Part shown: positions 12,644 to 25,133 of the stretch, piece by piece | Layout of the letters: every line of letters begins with the position of its first letter | How positions within the stretch are numbered: the stretch's first letter is position 1 | Origin: Aristolochia californica | Taxonomy: Eukaryota > Streptophyta > Magnoliopsida > Piperales > Aristolochiaceae | Length of the DNA: 64,000 nucleotides | Assembly: GCA_029961685.1 (NCBI GenBank) | Contig: JARWKL010000016.1 | Coordinates: 3,845,207 to 3,909,206 of the forward strand | Reading direction: 5' to 3' | Position numbers and translations under genes: made by a program | The notes under the pieces: generated by a model | Seen by the model: only the letters and a program-made list of their open reading frames with translations | The model's database searches: none | What the model was told of the DNA's origin: nothing

Positions 12644-13345
12644 TGTTGGGTATACGACCAAAGTCCCACATTGGCTACAAGTGGGGAAGATCATAGATAT
12701 ATAAGTGTGGACACTATCTCTATTGGTATGAGGCCTTTCCTAGAGCAAATCCATGATGGCTTAGGCCCAAAGTGGACAATATCATACCAATGTCGAGAAA
12801 GGTAGTGTCCATAGTTCTTACAAATGGTATCAGAGCTATGCCCCGGAGTTAGCCATGGTGAATGAATCCTCTGAATGTAGAACAAAGGTGGTGGGCTTCG
12901 ATTAGATCGCGATGGGATCCGTGGATGAGCTCTATTGGATAGGTGGTGTGCTCCGAATTTTTCATAGACGTGTCCTGGTCCCAACAAGGTGAAGAGGAGT
13001 TGATCTGGATAGATCAAGCTCTCGAGAATGGTGGCACTCCACGTAAGGTGTGTGCTTCTAACGCATTGAAATGGAGAATCCTGGTTGATAGAGAATGGAC
13101 GGATGGATGATTGTTTGAGGGGAGGCTCAGTGGTCCTTTGTTTGAGGCGAGGATTGTTGAGTATATGACAAAAGTCCCACATTGGCTAGAAGTGGGGAGG
13201 ATCATGGATATATAAGTGTGGACACTATCTCCATTGGAATGAGGCCTTTTGGGGGTAAAGCCCAAGAGCAAATCCATAAGAGCTTATACCCAAAGTAGAC
13301 AATATCATACCAATGTGGAGAAATGTAGTGTCCATACTCCTTAAA
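12644..13345 (+). mobile_element. TRIM (terminal-repeat retrotransposon in miniature)
   Basis: LTR copies at 12644-12822 and 13155-13345 share the AAAGTCCCACATTGGCTA start, ATATATAAGTGTGGACACTA, GAGGCCTTT and CAATATCATACCAATGT blocks. An exact TGGTATCAGAGC primer site is at 12825-12836, and a purine-rich tract (TTTGAGGCGAGGA) precedes the second LTR. Total length is about 702 bp with no coding capacity, as in known plant TRIMs, whose LTRs have this AAGTCCCACATTGG look. The second LTR carries an extra ~15 bp (GGGGGTAAAGCCCAA). Flanking GGAAA and AGAAA are an imperfect TSD. A 163-codon antisense frame across it is spurious. Confidence 0.88.
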
Positions 13346-13647
13346 GAAAATAAAATTGAAGATGAAAGGAATAAAAAGCAACAACAATTTTACGTGGTTT
13401 AGCCCTAGGCCTAGGACGAAGTGAGAAAGAGAGAAATTTTATTGAATCAAAATGAATTTTATAATTAATAAAAGCCTTGTTATAGGTCAATGAAGGATTA
13501 TTCTATACTTGAATTAACGATAAAAATATCCTTAATTTAAGAAATAAAAAACAATCAAAATTTTCTCTTTATTTTTGGAAATCATGAAAAATCAATATTT
13601 TGATTATATTACATAATTTAATTTTGAATTTAATTTCTCTCTTAACA

Positions 13648-16600
13648 AATTGGAGGGAGGAATAAGGCGACGACAGGGTCAGCTAGCAGTCGGTGGTGGC
13701 GGTTTCTAGAGGACTGGAAGGTGCGAATGGTAGTTTCGACGACAACAAGATGCTTTGGGGAACAATTTTTTTATGGCAAGATGCTTGAGTAGACAATGAA
13801 GATGTTTCCTTTTTTTGCTCCATCTTCTTTTTTTGACGGTAGCGAGTTGTAGTGTCGGCGGGCGGAAGTTACTGAGTGACCGACGATGGACGACAATGGC
13901 TGGAGGTAGAAAATCGGGTTGACACACAAGTTTTTGATTTTTTTTTTTCTTGTTCTGCTACGATTCTGGCATCAAGTTCGAAGCTTGGACTGTCCCACAA
14001 GTTTGGATGACAAGGGGAGTGTTGGAGTCAGGAGGTGGTTAGACAGTCTAGTCGATGGGATTGGTGGTTGGGTCAGTGATGGTGGATCGAGTCTCGGTGG
14101 GAGGTGACTTGACAGAAGGACAAAGCAAAGAAGGGGACAATGCTCTGATTTGAGGGGAACACGTTTCAATGGCAGTTGAGGAAGGGGCGGGGTACAGTTG
14201 AGCCGTCGGAAGAGAGACGACAAAAAAGACAAAGAGGAGAAAGGAAGAGGCGAGATTTTTGCTCGGATACCAAATTGATGCAAGACAAGGCGTGGATTTT
14301 TAATTGACTTATGTGATGTCGATTAGCTATTGGATTAGAGAGGAAAAAGGGAGAGAAATAGAGAAGAAGAAAGAAGAATTAGAAATGAGAAATAGGAGAA
14401 TTGAGAACTATAATTTAGAAGAAAAGAATAGAGAAGACAAAGGAGGGAGGACCAGAAGCATGAATTTTATTAATTAATCTTCAAAACTACCTTCAACATT
14501 CTGTTACAGCCTATAACTAACTAAAATTCAAATTCAAAATTCAAAATAGATAAGATCACTATATGATCATATCCAATATAATCAAGAAAGATAAACTAAA
14601 AATAAAATTAAAATTTAAAATTCAAACTAGATAAAATCACTATATGATCAAATCTAGTAAAATCAGGAAAAATAAACTAAAAATTAAAAATAATTTTAAC
14701 TATAATTAGTGGGTCCACTACTAATAAACCTCCCTCAGTGGCTCGTGTGTGTCGTTGGACTGGCTCGTCTATGCCTGAGATTGGGCATATGCAAATTCGA
14801 ACTAGCTAGTCTTCTCTACTATTGCTTCAGATTCAAATGCGGCGCATTGAGATTCAAATAGGAATGATTCGACAAACAGGAGGAAGGAGATAGCACAAAC
14901 ACATGGGGAGGAATGACAACTGTAAATGGGAGCTCAACTCGACAAAAGATGGCAAGCGGTGAGGAAGGGCTCGGCGAACACAGAGGAACGATTTGACAAA
15001 GGGCAGGAAGGTGTATGTGGAGGAGGAGGGAGGGAGTAAGAGATGTTTTAAGCGAAATTGAAACCTGACCGTTGATGTTTTATGAGATACAGTAGTGTTT
15101 GGTCATGCAAATTAATTTCCTCCTGAAGGGTTCAGATATATAACAATAAATCTGCCAACCTTATTCATTCTTGTTGAGCTTGCATAATTAAATGATCTAA
15201 TTCCGTCCCATGATGGGAAGCAGCTCCAAAAACCCAAGTCAAATCTACATTTGCAGTCAAAAATATTAATTTTTTCCTTTATCAGGGTTTGGTACTGGAA
15301 CAGAAGATTGAACACAAACATCAAGAACTTCGTTCTTTGATTCACCAATACTTCAATCATTTTGACCAAAAATATTATTTGAAGGAAAAAAGCAATGTCA
15401 AGATTGCTTGATCTCAACAAAATCCATTTTAACATTCTCGGCTACCAACCAATTTTTTTTTGTGTTTAGAACGATCGAACTCTGCAAAAGATATCTGCTA
15501 TTTGACGACTTTGAAGTTGTTGGAATCTCTGAAACAAAATACTCAGTTTTCTTCACCTAAAAGTCCGTCTTTCAAGTGGGAAGACTATTCTGATTCGCCA
15601 TATCTCTGTGGAAGAAGACACGGAAATATTCAAGTCAGAGCGTGAACTCCATGTTCAATATTTTAGCCGCAGCTTTGCCTCCCACGAGGTGTTCCCATGT
15701 AAGTTTCAGGCTCTCGAGGTGCTTGAAAATTTGCGGCTGAGGAAAAACTGTTTTGCCCAGTTGTTTTTCTGACTGATATTCAATTCTCATAATTGCTTAA
15801 GCTTCATGTGACAAAATTCAATCCCAGGGTATCCGCAGACTTCCGTTACCTTCTTCGTTTAATCACACACCTAACTATTTTATTTGCTTTTCATCATCTG
15901 GATTTGGTCTAACTCGAAAATACCCAAGGATGGGAGAGGACCCAGGTATAATATTTATTCACCATCAGAATGATTTGATGCAATAAATGTGGGATCTGTA
16001 TCTGCATCTGATCCTCCCTCAGCAATCTTAAAACTTTTGTTATCTATTCCTTCTTTTGAGCTATAATGGCGATGATCTCATGTGGGCAGGAGGGCGTCCA
16101 TAATCACACAGCCATGATTTACTAATGTCTGCATGGTCCATGCAACTCTTCCGTAGTTTGTAAAATACTTCAGAGAGGTTGAGAAATTACTTTTAAATAA
16201 TAGGCTTGCATTTCTCTTAATATGAAACAGAATAAGGCATTTCTCTTAAACCAATTTCTGGGTAAAAAAGGGGAGGAAGAGAGCCCGTCTGTACTTTCTA
16301 TCCCCTCGGTCTTTCCCATATTTACAGACAAGCAATGGTGGACTGACTGGTCGGTGTAGTCTCTCTGCTTACCGAAGCAAATGAAACAAAAGAAAGAAGA
16401 TCGCGTAGATTCAACAGGTACGCTATTCAGCAAAGACATGCTGTCTCTAAACACTTTTTTGCCTCTCCCCTCGTGTTTTTCTTCTGCAAATGGTGGGGAT
16501 TCTTGTTTTTTGGGCTTGAAAAGCTTTAAAGTCAAAAGAGCAGAAAGAAATGAAAGTTTTGAAACTCTCCCTTCGCTTTCGACCATGCCTGCTTTTATAA

Positions 16601-16685
16601 ACAATACGAAAGCATCAGTCAAAGCACTCTTTAGGGAAATAGAAAATGCCTCTTCTCACCGTCGCCTCCCCAATTGGCTTTTCTG
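13648..16685. other. Gene-free interval with a possible retroelement remnant
   Basis: 13655-14260 is a GGTGG- and CGACGA-rich stretch with no convincing gene. At 14255-14266 the sequence GCTCGGATACCA resembles the complement of a tRNA-iMet primer site, suggesting a decayed leftward LTR element whose LTRs I could not pair. 14500-14710 contains an internal near-duplication (TATGATCA-TATCCAATATAATCA-type repeats). The last kilobase is the upstream region of the peptide gene at 16795. Confidence 0.35.
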
Positions 16686-16693
16686 TATAAATA
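16686..16693 (+). promoter_or_regulatory. TATA box of the 16795 peptide gene
   Basis: TATAAATA, 109 bases upstream of the chosen ATG. This is the same spacing class as the other cluster genes. Confidence 0.6.
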
Positions 16694-16794
16694 TGTGGCC
16701 AGCCTGGGCTTGGATGTACCAGAAACCGGGCTGCTCAGAAGAGCTCAGACGAGAAAAGTTTTCTTTCAGGAGTTGCGGGAAGAGCTCAGATTCG

Positions 16795-17022
16795 ATGAAG
16801 CGTTGGTTGATTTTTCTCGTTTTGGTAACGTGGTCTTGTCTTCCTTTGGTTCGTGCGCGGCATCTAATGGCGAGAGATGAGAACGGGTGCAGGTCAGATG
16901 GCTTTGATGGTTGTATCAGAGTCCAGCCACTAGTCATCTCCCCCAGCGACAACAGTCCGTTTTTTCAGAGTTTTCTCGTTAAATTGGCTTCAGGGCCGAG
17001 CAAGAAAGGCCCTGGACATTAG
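16795..17022 (+). CDS. PIP/PIPL-like secreted peptide precursor 1 (75 aa)
   Basis: The product is a 75-residue precursor. Residues 1-21 (MKRWLIFLVLVTWSCLPLVRA) form a signal peptide with a strong hydrophobic core. RHLMARDENGC follows, then a variable middle, and the C terminus is SGPSKKGPGH at 66-75, directly before the stop. The SGPS-x-x-GxGH signature defines the PIP/PIPL family. There, the short C-terminal peptide is released in the apoplast, and PIP1 of Arabidopsis is perceived by the receptor kinase RLK7 to amplify immune signalling. I chose this ATG because the signal peptide starts here and the TATA box is 109 bases upstream. An in-frame ATG at 16381 would add ~138 residues spanning that promoter. 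It is the only gene in this window with a terminal His; the other intact copies end in Asn. Confidence 0.9.
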   Translation: MKRWLIFLVLVTWSCLPLVRARHLMARDENGCRSDGFDGCIRVQPLVISPSDNSPFFQSFLVKLASGPSKKGPGH

Positions 17023-17029
17023 CCATTTC

Positions 17030-19121
17030 CGAACCTTTGATCGGCGGATGTATTTTTTACTCGCTTCCTTTTGTTTTTCAGTTTTCTCTGTAAATGAGGA
17101 ACAAGTCGGGAACAACTACTTACAAGTTTTTGTCTTCATCACTTCATCAAATCGGCCTTTGCTTTGGTTTCGTTCTGAAATGTGATTCTCCAGAATCACT
17201 TTGTAAGCTTTTCTCCAAATACGCAATGCCCACAAAGCAATCTCAGATATGCATGAGAGGAAGTTCCTGGAAATATGTTTATATGATCTCACTTCGTTCA
17301 AGAACGACTGAAAATTATGAAGATCTTTTACTATCAAAGTGACAAAATGTGCTCCTTGATTCTCTTTGTTACCTTCATTTGCAGTCTTAGGAAAATCTAA
17401 TTAATATCTACAAATACAGCCCAGTCTTCTTCCTTAGGCACATTTTTTTGACTTCACTTCCTTCTGACGTTCACGTTCGATGGATTGTGTAGGAGAAAAA
17501 CCAGGGCAAACAGATAACTCTTATCTGACCGAATGCATCTTTCATGAGGTGACAGTAGTCTCCAATTGCCCAAGTCTTTTGGAACTCGACTATGTTTATG
17601 TAAAATTCTAGTCACCTAATCAAGTTTAGAAGCTAATATATTTTAAACAGGTCTCAGTTATAGTATCAATCTCTGGGTTTGAATATCATATTTGAAGTTC
17701 CTATTGACAATTCCGGCCAGAATTACCAATTTGACCATCGAAATTGGATTAAGCCAAGGTTGAGATGGGTTCATTAAGCTTGAGTTGGCTTGAATAAATA
17801 TACAGATACATGTAAGCTTATACTAATCAGTTGTTCGAAATTGAAATTGGAAGCACTTCTATTGATTGTACATGTCCATTTTTCCAAAATAATACTAATC
17901 ATATTGGGTTCATTAAGCTTGAATAAACATACTAATCATATTGGCTGTAGAGGTTAGCAACATCGGTTGACCAAAAAAAAGAGAAAAAATAATCTTGTAT
18001 AACAGCCAACCCAAAAGAGGTAAGAAAAGTAAATCAGACAAGATGAGTCAATCACATTTTCTAACCCAACCGACCCAAAGGAGTCGAATCCAGGGGAGGA
18101 TTCTACTACAAATTCATATTGTTGAAAGAAATGGATTTGAGCCCATGACATAGAAAGTCAAAGTTTCATAATGTTAGATCAAAATCTAGATGTTGTAGGT
18201 CTCCAAATTTTGTAAGTGACCTAAGAACATGTGCAACAACAAAAATAGAATTTATTGATTATTATTTTAAATTTTTTGGAGCATGTTTTCACCTATTTTT
18301 TAAAATACCAAAAACAACCTTATTCATTCACAACAACTAGTTTTTAGAACGTTGAGAAAAGAGCTATATATATCAAACTTGTCCTAAACTTCAAGTTCAA
18401 GGTATCCTAGCCTACATAAATTTCATAGCTCCCAATTTGCTCCCTTAGTGTTTTTTTAAGTGCTAGTGCCATTAAGAGCTTAAGAAGAGGTGCGTTTGAC
18501 AGAGTGTTTCACTCAAAGTTAAGTATTTTTGTGCATTAATTTGAATATCATTTTGAATACTTAGTTTTTGATTAGTGGAAGTTTTATAAAAAATTGTCAC
18601 ATCTATAAAGCCCTTCATTTTCTCATCAATTATTTGATTTAGAAAACTTCCTATATAGCCTAGTTTGAGCATAGTTCTTGAATACATTTTTTTTTAAAAT
18701 CTAATATAGTAAGAGCCACTGAATTTCTTGTAGATTCATCTTAAGATTGAGTGTAATCATTTTCATGAGCTTGATTATTATATTGTCTTATGGAGAAGCT
18801 TAAGTATGCTTCAACTAGAAAAAAACGAGCCACCCTTGCATATAAATTGATCAAGACATGTTTAAGCTGATCGGAAACTAGTGAAAAATCCTTTGATTGG
18901 GTTTAAGTACTAATACCTAGGAATTTTTTATCATAAGCCCCAAGATGTTTGGCTTTGGTGCTATAATTGAACCTCTTAAGGTTCTTTGCTATAAATGTCA
19001 CTTGACAAATTATAGTGGAGCTTTCAAAACTAGGGCAAGGGCCTCCTAGAAGTGGAGTAATTTGAAATATTAGTTGAGAATTGTTATAAAAATTTGTGGT
19101 GCAACTGTTGATTGTATGCTT
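17030..19121. repeat. Gene-free interval with dispersed repeats
   Basis: After ~900 bases of plain 3' flank, 18060-18350 resembles 29430-29580 and 32765-32930 (CTCCAAATTTTGTAAGTGACCT, then the GTTTTCACCTATTTT block). 18770-19121 resembles 33170-33480 and 46590-46990 (ATAAATGTCACTTGAC..., CTAGGGCAAGGGC). These are old, diverged dispersed repeats, probably retroelement LTR material. No gene is seen. Confidence 0.5.
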
Positions 19122-19126
19122 ACTCT

Positions 19127-19306
19127 TGTGAGTGATACCCTGTAACAACAATCGAAGACTAGTTACCATTATAGAAAACAGAGGCCAAAGACAAAATTAC
19201 GAGATGTAGAAAAACTGTTGCAAATTCTGTTGTAAAGTTAGTATAAATAAATGTAAATCTCACCATTTAATTTGTGGTTATTTTGAAGATTATTGAAATA
19301 TTTTCA
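19127..19306 (+). repeat. 5' LTR of outer copia
   Basis: 180 bp. Shares ACGAGATGTAG and ATAAATAAATGTAAATCTCA with the 3' LTR. It holds an extra ~28 bp near 19160-19190 that the 3' LTR lacks. Confidence 0.82.
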
Positions 19307-19759
19307 GGGTATCAGAACAGGTACTCATATGTGGGTTTTCACATAAATTATCCACATATAGAGCCACAAAAGAGGGTCTGCACATGAGGGGAAGTGTTAA
19401 GGAATAATCCCACATGGATTAGTGAGTACAAAGATCTTAAATTTATTATTTGGGAAAGAGGTTTCCTAAGTTGGCTACCCATTTTGGGATAGGCCATAGA
19501 CCCAACTTAACATGGCATCAAAACAGCCTCGTCAATCCCTTCCACCTCACTAGGACCTTCTCCTCCAGGCATAGGCCGACGCAGCACAACACCACCTTCT
19601 CGATCATTGACGAGAACTGTGCGGCTAATGGCCAACCCCTTCCACAATAACTCTAGGCATCGGCCTTTGGCCCCTACACCATTATAGTCGCTAGCATTGG
19701 TTCGGTGATCCGTCTTGACACGAAGGCCACCCGGCGTTCCCCCTTTCTCTGCTGACTAC

Positions 19760-20195
19760 TATTAGGAATTAAATGCCCTAATTCCAAACTAAACAAGAGC
19801 AATAATAATAATCGCGGAAGAGAGCAAAAGCAAGCACGAAAATACAACAAGATTTATACAAGTTCGCCTCAAGGTGAGGCTACCTCCTGTCTTTCGCTGT
19901 TGCAGTAATCCACTATAAAGATGAAATAGTTTACAAGAGAAATTGCACACACTTACATGAGTTTTTCTTTAACCTCTCGGGAAATCGCACACACTTACAT
20001 GTGTTTTTCTTTAACCTCTCGGGCTGTAACTCAAGATGCTCCTCAGATGATGATAAAACCCTAATAACAGCGTCCCTCAATTATAAAGAGAAAATTAGGG
20101 CAACCACGATAGAAGAGTAAAATTCCTAAATTTTCCTTAATGAAACAATAATTAATATATCGATCCATGTACCGATTAGGCTCCACAACTTAACA
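19760..20195 (-). repeat. 3' LTR of inner copia
   Basis: 436 bp, with an internal ~38-bp tandem duplication relative to the partner LTR. The + strand left end reads TATTAGG instead of TGTTAGG. Confidence 0.88.
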
Positions 20196-21649
20196 ATCTC
20201 CCACTTGGAGACTAATCCATCATCAATATTTCCTCTGTAGCGGTAACAACTTCTCAATCCTCAGAGAGAAGTCCAACTGAAGTTGAAGACAACTTCAATT
20301 TCTCAATAGTAACAGTCTTTGTCGACATATCGACCGGATTCTAACTTCCTTGAATCTTCTCAAGTCCTATGACTCCATCCTCCAGAGCCGATCTGATGAA
20401 GTGATAATGCACCTATATGTACTTTGTTCTGGCATGATAAATGAGATTCTTTGCTAAATGAATAACACTCTGACTATCACAATACAACATATTCTTCCCA
20501 GAAGGACTGCAACCATACCATCTCTTTGGTGGCTTCGGTCACAACGACATATTCAAGTTCAGTAGTGGAAATAATAACTATCTTCTGCAACTTAGAGACC
20601 TAACTAACTTTTGTATCACCCAATGTGTATAAATATCCAGTAGTACTCTTCCTGCCATCAATGTCTCTAGCTATGTCAGCATCTACATAACCCTGTAATC
20701 CTAAGTCTGACTTTTTAAAACATAAGGTTGAGTCTGCAGTGCCTCTCAAATACTCGAGAATCCACTTCACTGCTCTCAATATTGTTTACACGGATTATTC
20801 ATATATTTGCTTACAACTCCCACTGCATGAACTATGTCTGGTCTAGTGCACACCATGGCATACATGAGACTGCCAATAGCAGAAGCATAAGGCATATTGG
20901 CCATGTTGGCTCACTCTTGCTCTATAGAAGGTGACTGCTCTTTAGATAGCCTAAAGTGACTAGCCAAAGGAGTATTCACTGGTTTTGCATCATTCATGTT
21001 GAACCTGCTCAACATCTTCTTCACATATTCTTCTTGTGAGAGTTTTAAGATATCTATATCTCTAATAATCATTATTCCAAGGATTTGGTTTGCAACACTT
21101 AAATCCTTCATTGCAAACTTCTTGGACAACTCTCTTTTCAACTTATCTATTTGCAAACACCTACTATCAACATATAGCAATAAAATGATGGAGGAGTCAT
21201 CAAGCTTCTTCACATAACAACAATGATTTGTTTGACACCTCAATAAACTATTACTACTCTTAAAGGTGTCAAATTTCTTATACCATTGTCTTGGAACCTA
21301 TTTATGACCATACAAGCTCTTTTGAAGTTTGCACACCATTTTCTACTTTTCATGTGCTTTGAAACCCTGTGGTTATATCATGTAAATTTTTTCCTTCAAA
21401 TCACCATGAAGAAAGGTTGTCTTTACATCCAACTGCTTTAAGTACAAGTCTTCATTTGCCACTAGTCCAAGCACTGTTCTAATAGTAGTCAACTTCACTA
21501 TTGGAGAGAAAATCTCAGTGTAGTCAATACCTTCTTTTTGTTGAAAGCATTTTACCACCAATCTCGCCTTGTACTGCTTGCTGCCATCATGTTCATCTTT
21601 TATTTGGTTGACCCATTTATTCAGCAAGGCCTTCTCTTTTGGTAACTCG

Positions 21650-21751
21650 GTCAATTGCCATCTATGATTGGATAACAGGGAATCCATCTCATCCCTCATG
21701 GTCAATTGCCATCTATGATTGGATAACAGGGAATCCATCTCATCCCTCATG
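21650..21751 (-). repeat. 51-bp tandem duplication inside the RT region
   Basis: Two identical 51-bp units (21650-21700, 21701-21751) duplicate 17 residues, MRDEMDSLLSNHRWQLT, in frame. Confidence 0.9.
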
Positions 21752-22133
21752 GCCAACTCCCACTTGGTTGATTCATCAACTTGTATAGCTTCCTCAAAAC
21801 TCTTTGGTTCACCTTTATCAGTCAATAAAATATAATTCAGATCAGGGGGTACCTTTGTGGTGGTCTTTAGTTTTGATAGATCTCCTGAGTTCTGTCATAG
21901 GAAAGTTCTGACTTCTGGAGGTATGTTTTCCATGCCTTCCTGAGCAATATTCTCCATCTCAATAACTAGAAGATCTCTCAACTGAATCACTTCATCACTT
22001 GTGCTCTCAGACTTTGTTCTCAACCTGTCTTTATACATGACACCTTCATTGAAGATCATGTCCTTGCTCCTAATAAGCTTACGACTTTGGTCATCCCAAA
22101 AGCGATAACCAAACTTGGTACCACCATACAGAT

Positions 22134-22499
22134 TTAGCATCAAGTTTATTTCTAATAGAAAAATCAATATGAATATAAGAAACACAACAAAAAATTTTCA
22201 AGAAATAAAGATTTACCTCTTTGCCGCTCCAGACCTCTTTTGGTATTTTGTAACCCAATGGTGTTGAGGGACCTCTATTGATCAAATAGGCAATGGTGCT
22301 AATAGCCTTAGAACAATTAGCATCAAGTTTATTTCTAATAGCAGAATCAATATGAATATAAGAAACACAACCAAAAACTTTCAAGAAATAAAGATTTACC
22401 TCTTTGCTGCTCCAAACCTCTTTTGGTATCTTGTAATCCAATGGTGTTGAGGGACCTCTGTTGATCAAATAGGCAATGGTGCTAATAGCCTTAGAAAAA
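22134..22499 (-). repeat. 183-bp tandem duplication inside the integrase region
   Basis: Two adjacent 183-bp units (22134-22316, 22317-22499) duplicate 61 residues in frame, including AYLINRGPSTPL and KIPKEVWS. The copies now differ at several positions, so this duplication is older than the 51-bp one. Confidence 0.85.
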
Positions 22500-23072
22500 A
22501 ATGTCTTTGGCAATCCCGCATGTAAACTCATGCTCTAGCACGCTCGTTCAAGGTCATGTTCATTCTCTCAATGAGACCATTTTGTTGAGGTTTTCTAAGA
22601 ACGGTCTTCTTCATCTTGATTCCATTATCAGTACAGTAGCGCTAAAAATCATCATCTATGTATTCTCTCCCATTATTTGACTGCAATAACTTCACCTTCA
22701 AATTTGTCTCATTCTCAACCATTGCTCTCCATCTCTTGAAGGTATCAAAGGCATCAGATTTATTTTTCAAGAAATAAACCCATACCTTTTTACTTGCATC
22801 ATCAATGAATGTCACATAATAATTTGAACCACCAAGGGAGGTAATAACTGAAGGCCCCCACACTTTAGTGTGAACCAACTCCAATTTTGTTATTTTTTGC
22901 TTCTTTCCAGCCTTAGAAAAGCTAACCTTTTTTTCTTGCCAAAAAATACAACCTTCACACAAACTATTATTTACAATTTTCAACCCTAGTAGTTTTCCTT
23001 CGGACTAAAGCACTTTCATTCTCTTCTCACTCATGTGACTGAGCCTATAATGGGACAAGTCAGAATCAGTAA

Positions 23073-23506
23073 TGTTGGAAGATAGGGCCCAAGCCCACAC
23101 AACCAAGGAAGACCCACATATCTAAGAATATTATAAGATGGGCCACACGACCAAGGAAGGCCCACAAAATGGGCCCAAGCATATAAGAAGTAGGACCCAC
23201 CATGATTACCACAAATTGGCATCCTTATCACATAAGTTGGAAGATCAAGAAGGACTCACAATTACATCTTTAACTTATGGTCACGTCCTAGAAGAGTTAT
23301 AATTTGAGTTATGTTTGTCTTTTATCTATATTGAGTTATTTAATTATGTTAGGACTTATCTTTAAGTGTTACAGTTTTGGTGTAATTGGGACAAAGGTAG
23401 TTTTATTGTAATTTGGTTCTACTACCTTCCTCTATTATAAATAGAAGTTTATGTACTCTGATTATAATAAGTTAATAAAGTTAATGAAGTATCTCTCTTT
23501 TTCATA
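23073..23506 (+). mobile_element. Solo LTR inserted in the inner copia gag-pol
   Basis: A 434-bp block starts TGTTGGAAGATAGGGCCC and ends TTTTTCATA (a mutated CA end). It is flanked on both sides by AGTAA (23068-23072, 23507-23511). Removing it restores continuity of the pre-integrase reading frame on the - strand (AIVDVV into DSDLSHYRLSHMSEK). A TATA-like TATAAATAG at about 23434 gives + orientation. No internal region remains, as expected after LTR-LTR recombination. Confidence 0.82.
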
Positions 23507-24735
23507 AGTAACAACATCAACAATTGCAACCGAGTCTCCGCAATTTGAAGTGATATAAAAAGTTTCAGTTTTAACTCTTCGTGCAACAACCATAGCTCCC
23601 TTTGTGACTTTCCAGGCAACACCCTTAAAAATCACATTATGACCTTCATCATCAAGCTGCCCTACTGAGATCAGATTACAGATCAGTTTTGGTACATGTC
23701 TCACCTTGTGAATTTTCCACACTGTCCCATTTGACATCCTCAAATTGACAATATCCAAAGGTTTTTCATCAGCAAGATACACCTTCCTGTGATCTCCAAC
23801 AACCTAATTCTCGGTGATCTCATGGTGTGCGGTGGTGTGAAAAGAAGCTCCTGAATCTAACACCCATTAGTCAATAGGACTATCAATTAACAAGAGTAAA
23901 ACATCTTGTACCTCTTCAGTCACCGCATTTACAACATCACTTTTCTTTTCATCCTTCTTTGGTGCTCTGCAGTTCTTTTTTATGTGACTAGACTTGCCAC
24001 AATTCCAACATTCCACATTCCTTTCGAATTTGGACTTGCTTCTACCATTTTTCTTTTTGGAATTCCTCTCGAAGTTCCTACCCCTAGTATCGACACTTAG
24101 GGCAGAATTAGAAGTCGATGATTCTACGGAGTTCTTTCTATGAACTTCCTCCACGAGAATGACATCCCAAACATCATTAAAAATCAACTTCTCGTTGCCT
24201 ATAGAGTTGCTGGCCACAACCCTCATAGGCTCCTAACAATTTGGCATAGACACCAAAATAATTAAAGCATGAACCTCATCATCAAATTTAATTTGAATGG
24301 AGGTCAATTGATTGACAATCGTGTTAAATTCATTCAAATGCGACGCCAATATTGTATTTTCTGCCTTCTTTAAATTGAAGAGTTTTTTCATGAGATGTAC
24401 TTTATTATTTGCAGAAGGCTTCTCATACATGTCGGATATAATCTTCATCACCCCCGCTATAGTTTTCTCTGACACCACATTGTGAGTAACAGTCTTTGGC
24501 AGTGTTAACCAGACTACTCCCAACACCTGTCTATCAAGGAGATTCGACCCATAATCTTTCATACCTTTTGGCTTCATATCCAAAAGTGGTGTGTGCAACT
24601 TTTTATTGTTTAGATAGTCTTCAATTTGCATCCTCCATAACGCAAAGTCTATACCATCGAACTTGTTGATTCCAAGTGCCCATCCTTCTCCGTTAGTCAT
24701 TGCTCTCAATCATGAACCAAAACTCTTATACTACT

Positions 24736-25133
24736 TGTTAGGAATTAGACGCCCTAATTCCAAACTAAATGATAACAACAATAATAATCGCGGAGGAGAG
24801 GAGAAACAAGCACAAAAATGTAACAAGATTTATACAGGTTCGCCTCAACATGAGACTACGTCTTGTCGTTCGCCGCTACAGTAATCCACTATAAAGATGA
24901 AATAGTTTACAAGGGAAATCACACACACTTACAGGTGTTTTCTCTAACCTCTCGGGCTACAACTCAAGATGCTTCTCGAATGATGATTAAACCCTAATAA
25001 TGACACCCCTCAATTATAAAGAGAAAAATAGGGCAACTGCGATACAAGAGTAAAATTTTTAAATTACCCTTAATGAAACAATAATTAATATATCGATCCG
25101 CGTAGGGCAATGATTAGGCTCCACAACTTAACA
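24736..25133 (-). repeat. 5' LTR of inner copia
   Basis: 398 bp. Intact TG...CA ends and followed by the ACTAC TSD. Confidence 0.88.

Larger units (their letters stand above)
11027..13647 (-). mobile_element. Leftward LTR retroelement interrupted by a TRIM
   Basis: The left LTR (11027-11371) ends TTTTAACA. It is followed on the + strand by TTCCCCCTCAAGTTG, the complement of a polypurine tract. At 12611-12622 lies GCTCTGATACCA, the exact complement of the tRNA-iMet primer site. The right LTR starts directly after it at 12623, is broken at 12643 by the TRIM, and resumes at about 13346 to end CTTAACA at 13647. Flanks GATTG and AATTG are a 4-of-5 match for a TSD. The 1.2 kb interior has no recognisable gag or pol domain, so the element is non-autonomous or decayed. 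Confidence 0.75.
20911..24709 (-). pseudogene. Broken copia gag-pol polyprotein (inner element)
   Basis: Pieces occur in gag-to-pol order on the - strand. The gag (24709-24233) begins MRAMTNGEGWALGINKFDG with the KFDGIDFALW motif. The CCHC zinc knuckle CWNCGKSSHIKKNC is near 24010. A protease/pre-integrase part is at 23782-23462, then integrase (22983-22642) with ELVHTKVWGP and YYVTFIDDASKKVWVYF. A C-terminal integrase part is at 22531-21895, RT (21825-21373) has KQLDVKTTFLHGDLKEKIYM, and the RT end is at 21243-20911. The catalytic YVDD box reads YVDS, and RNase H is poorly preserved. Stops, frameshifts, two tandem duplications and a solo-LTR insertion at 23073 separate the parts, so no functional protein can be made. 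Confidence 0.9.
19760..25133 (-). mobile_element. Inner Ty1/copia element (-), nested in the outer copia
   Basis: LTRs are 19760-20195 and 24736-25133. Read on the - strand they begin TGTTAAGTTGTGG and end CCTAACA (mutated to CCTAATA at the left end). The TSD is ACTAC at 19755-19759 and 25134-25138. The polypurine tract AAGTGGGAGAT adjoins the left LTR, and a decayed primer site (TAGTATAAGAGTTT) adjoins the right one. The left LTR is 38 bp longer because of an internal direct duplication of the CACACACTTACATG...CTCTCGGG segment (about 19945-20020). The body has gag, zinc knuckle, protease-region, integrase and RT pieces in normal order but is thoroughly broken. Confidence 0.9.

Noticed and set aside
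12691..13182. 163-codon open frame on the - strand
   Set aside because: It lies across the TRIM LTRs and internal region. It has no domain and is explained by the non-coding element.
16381..16794. In-frame N-terminal extension of the 16795 peptide gene
   Set aside because: It would place the TATA box and a promoter-like stretch inside the protein and bury the signal peptide.
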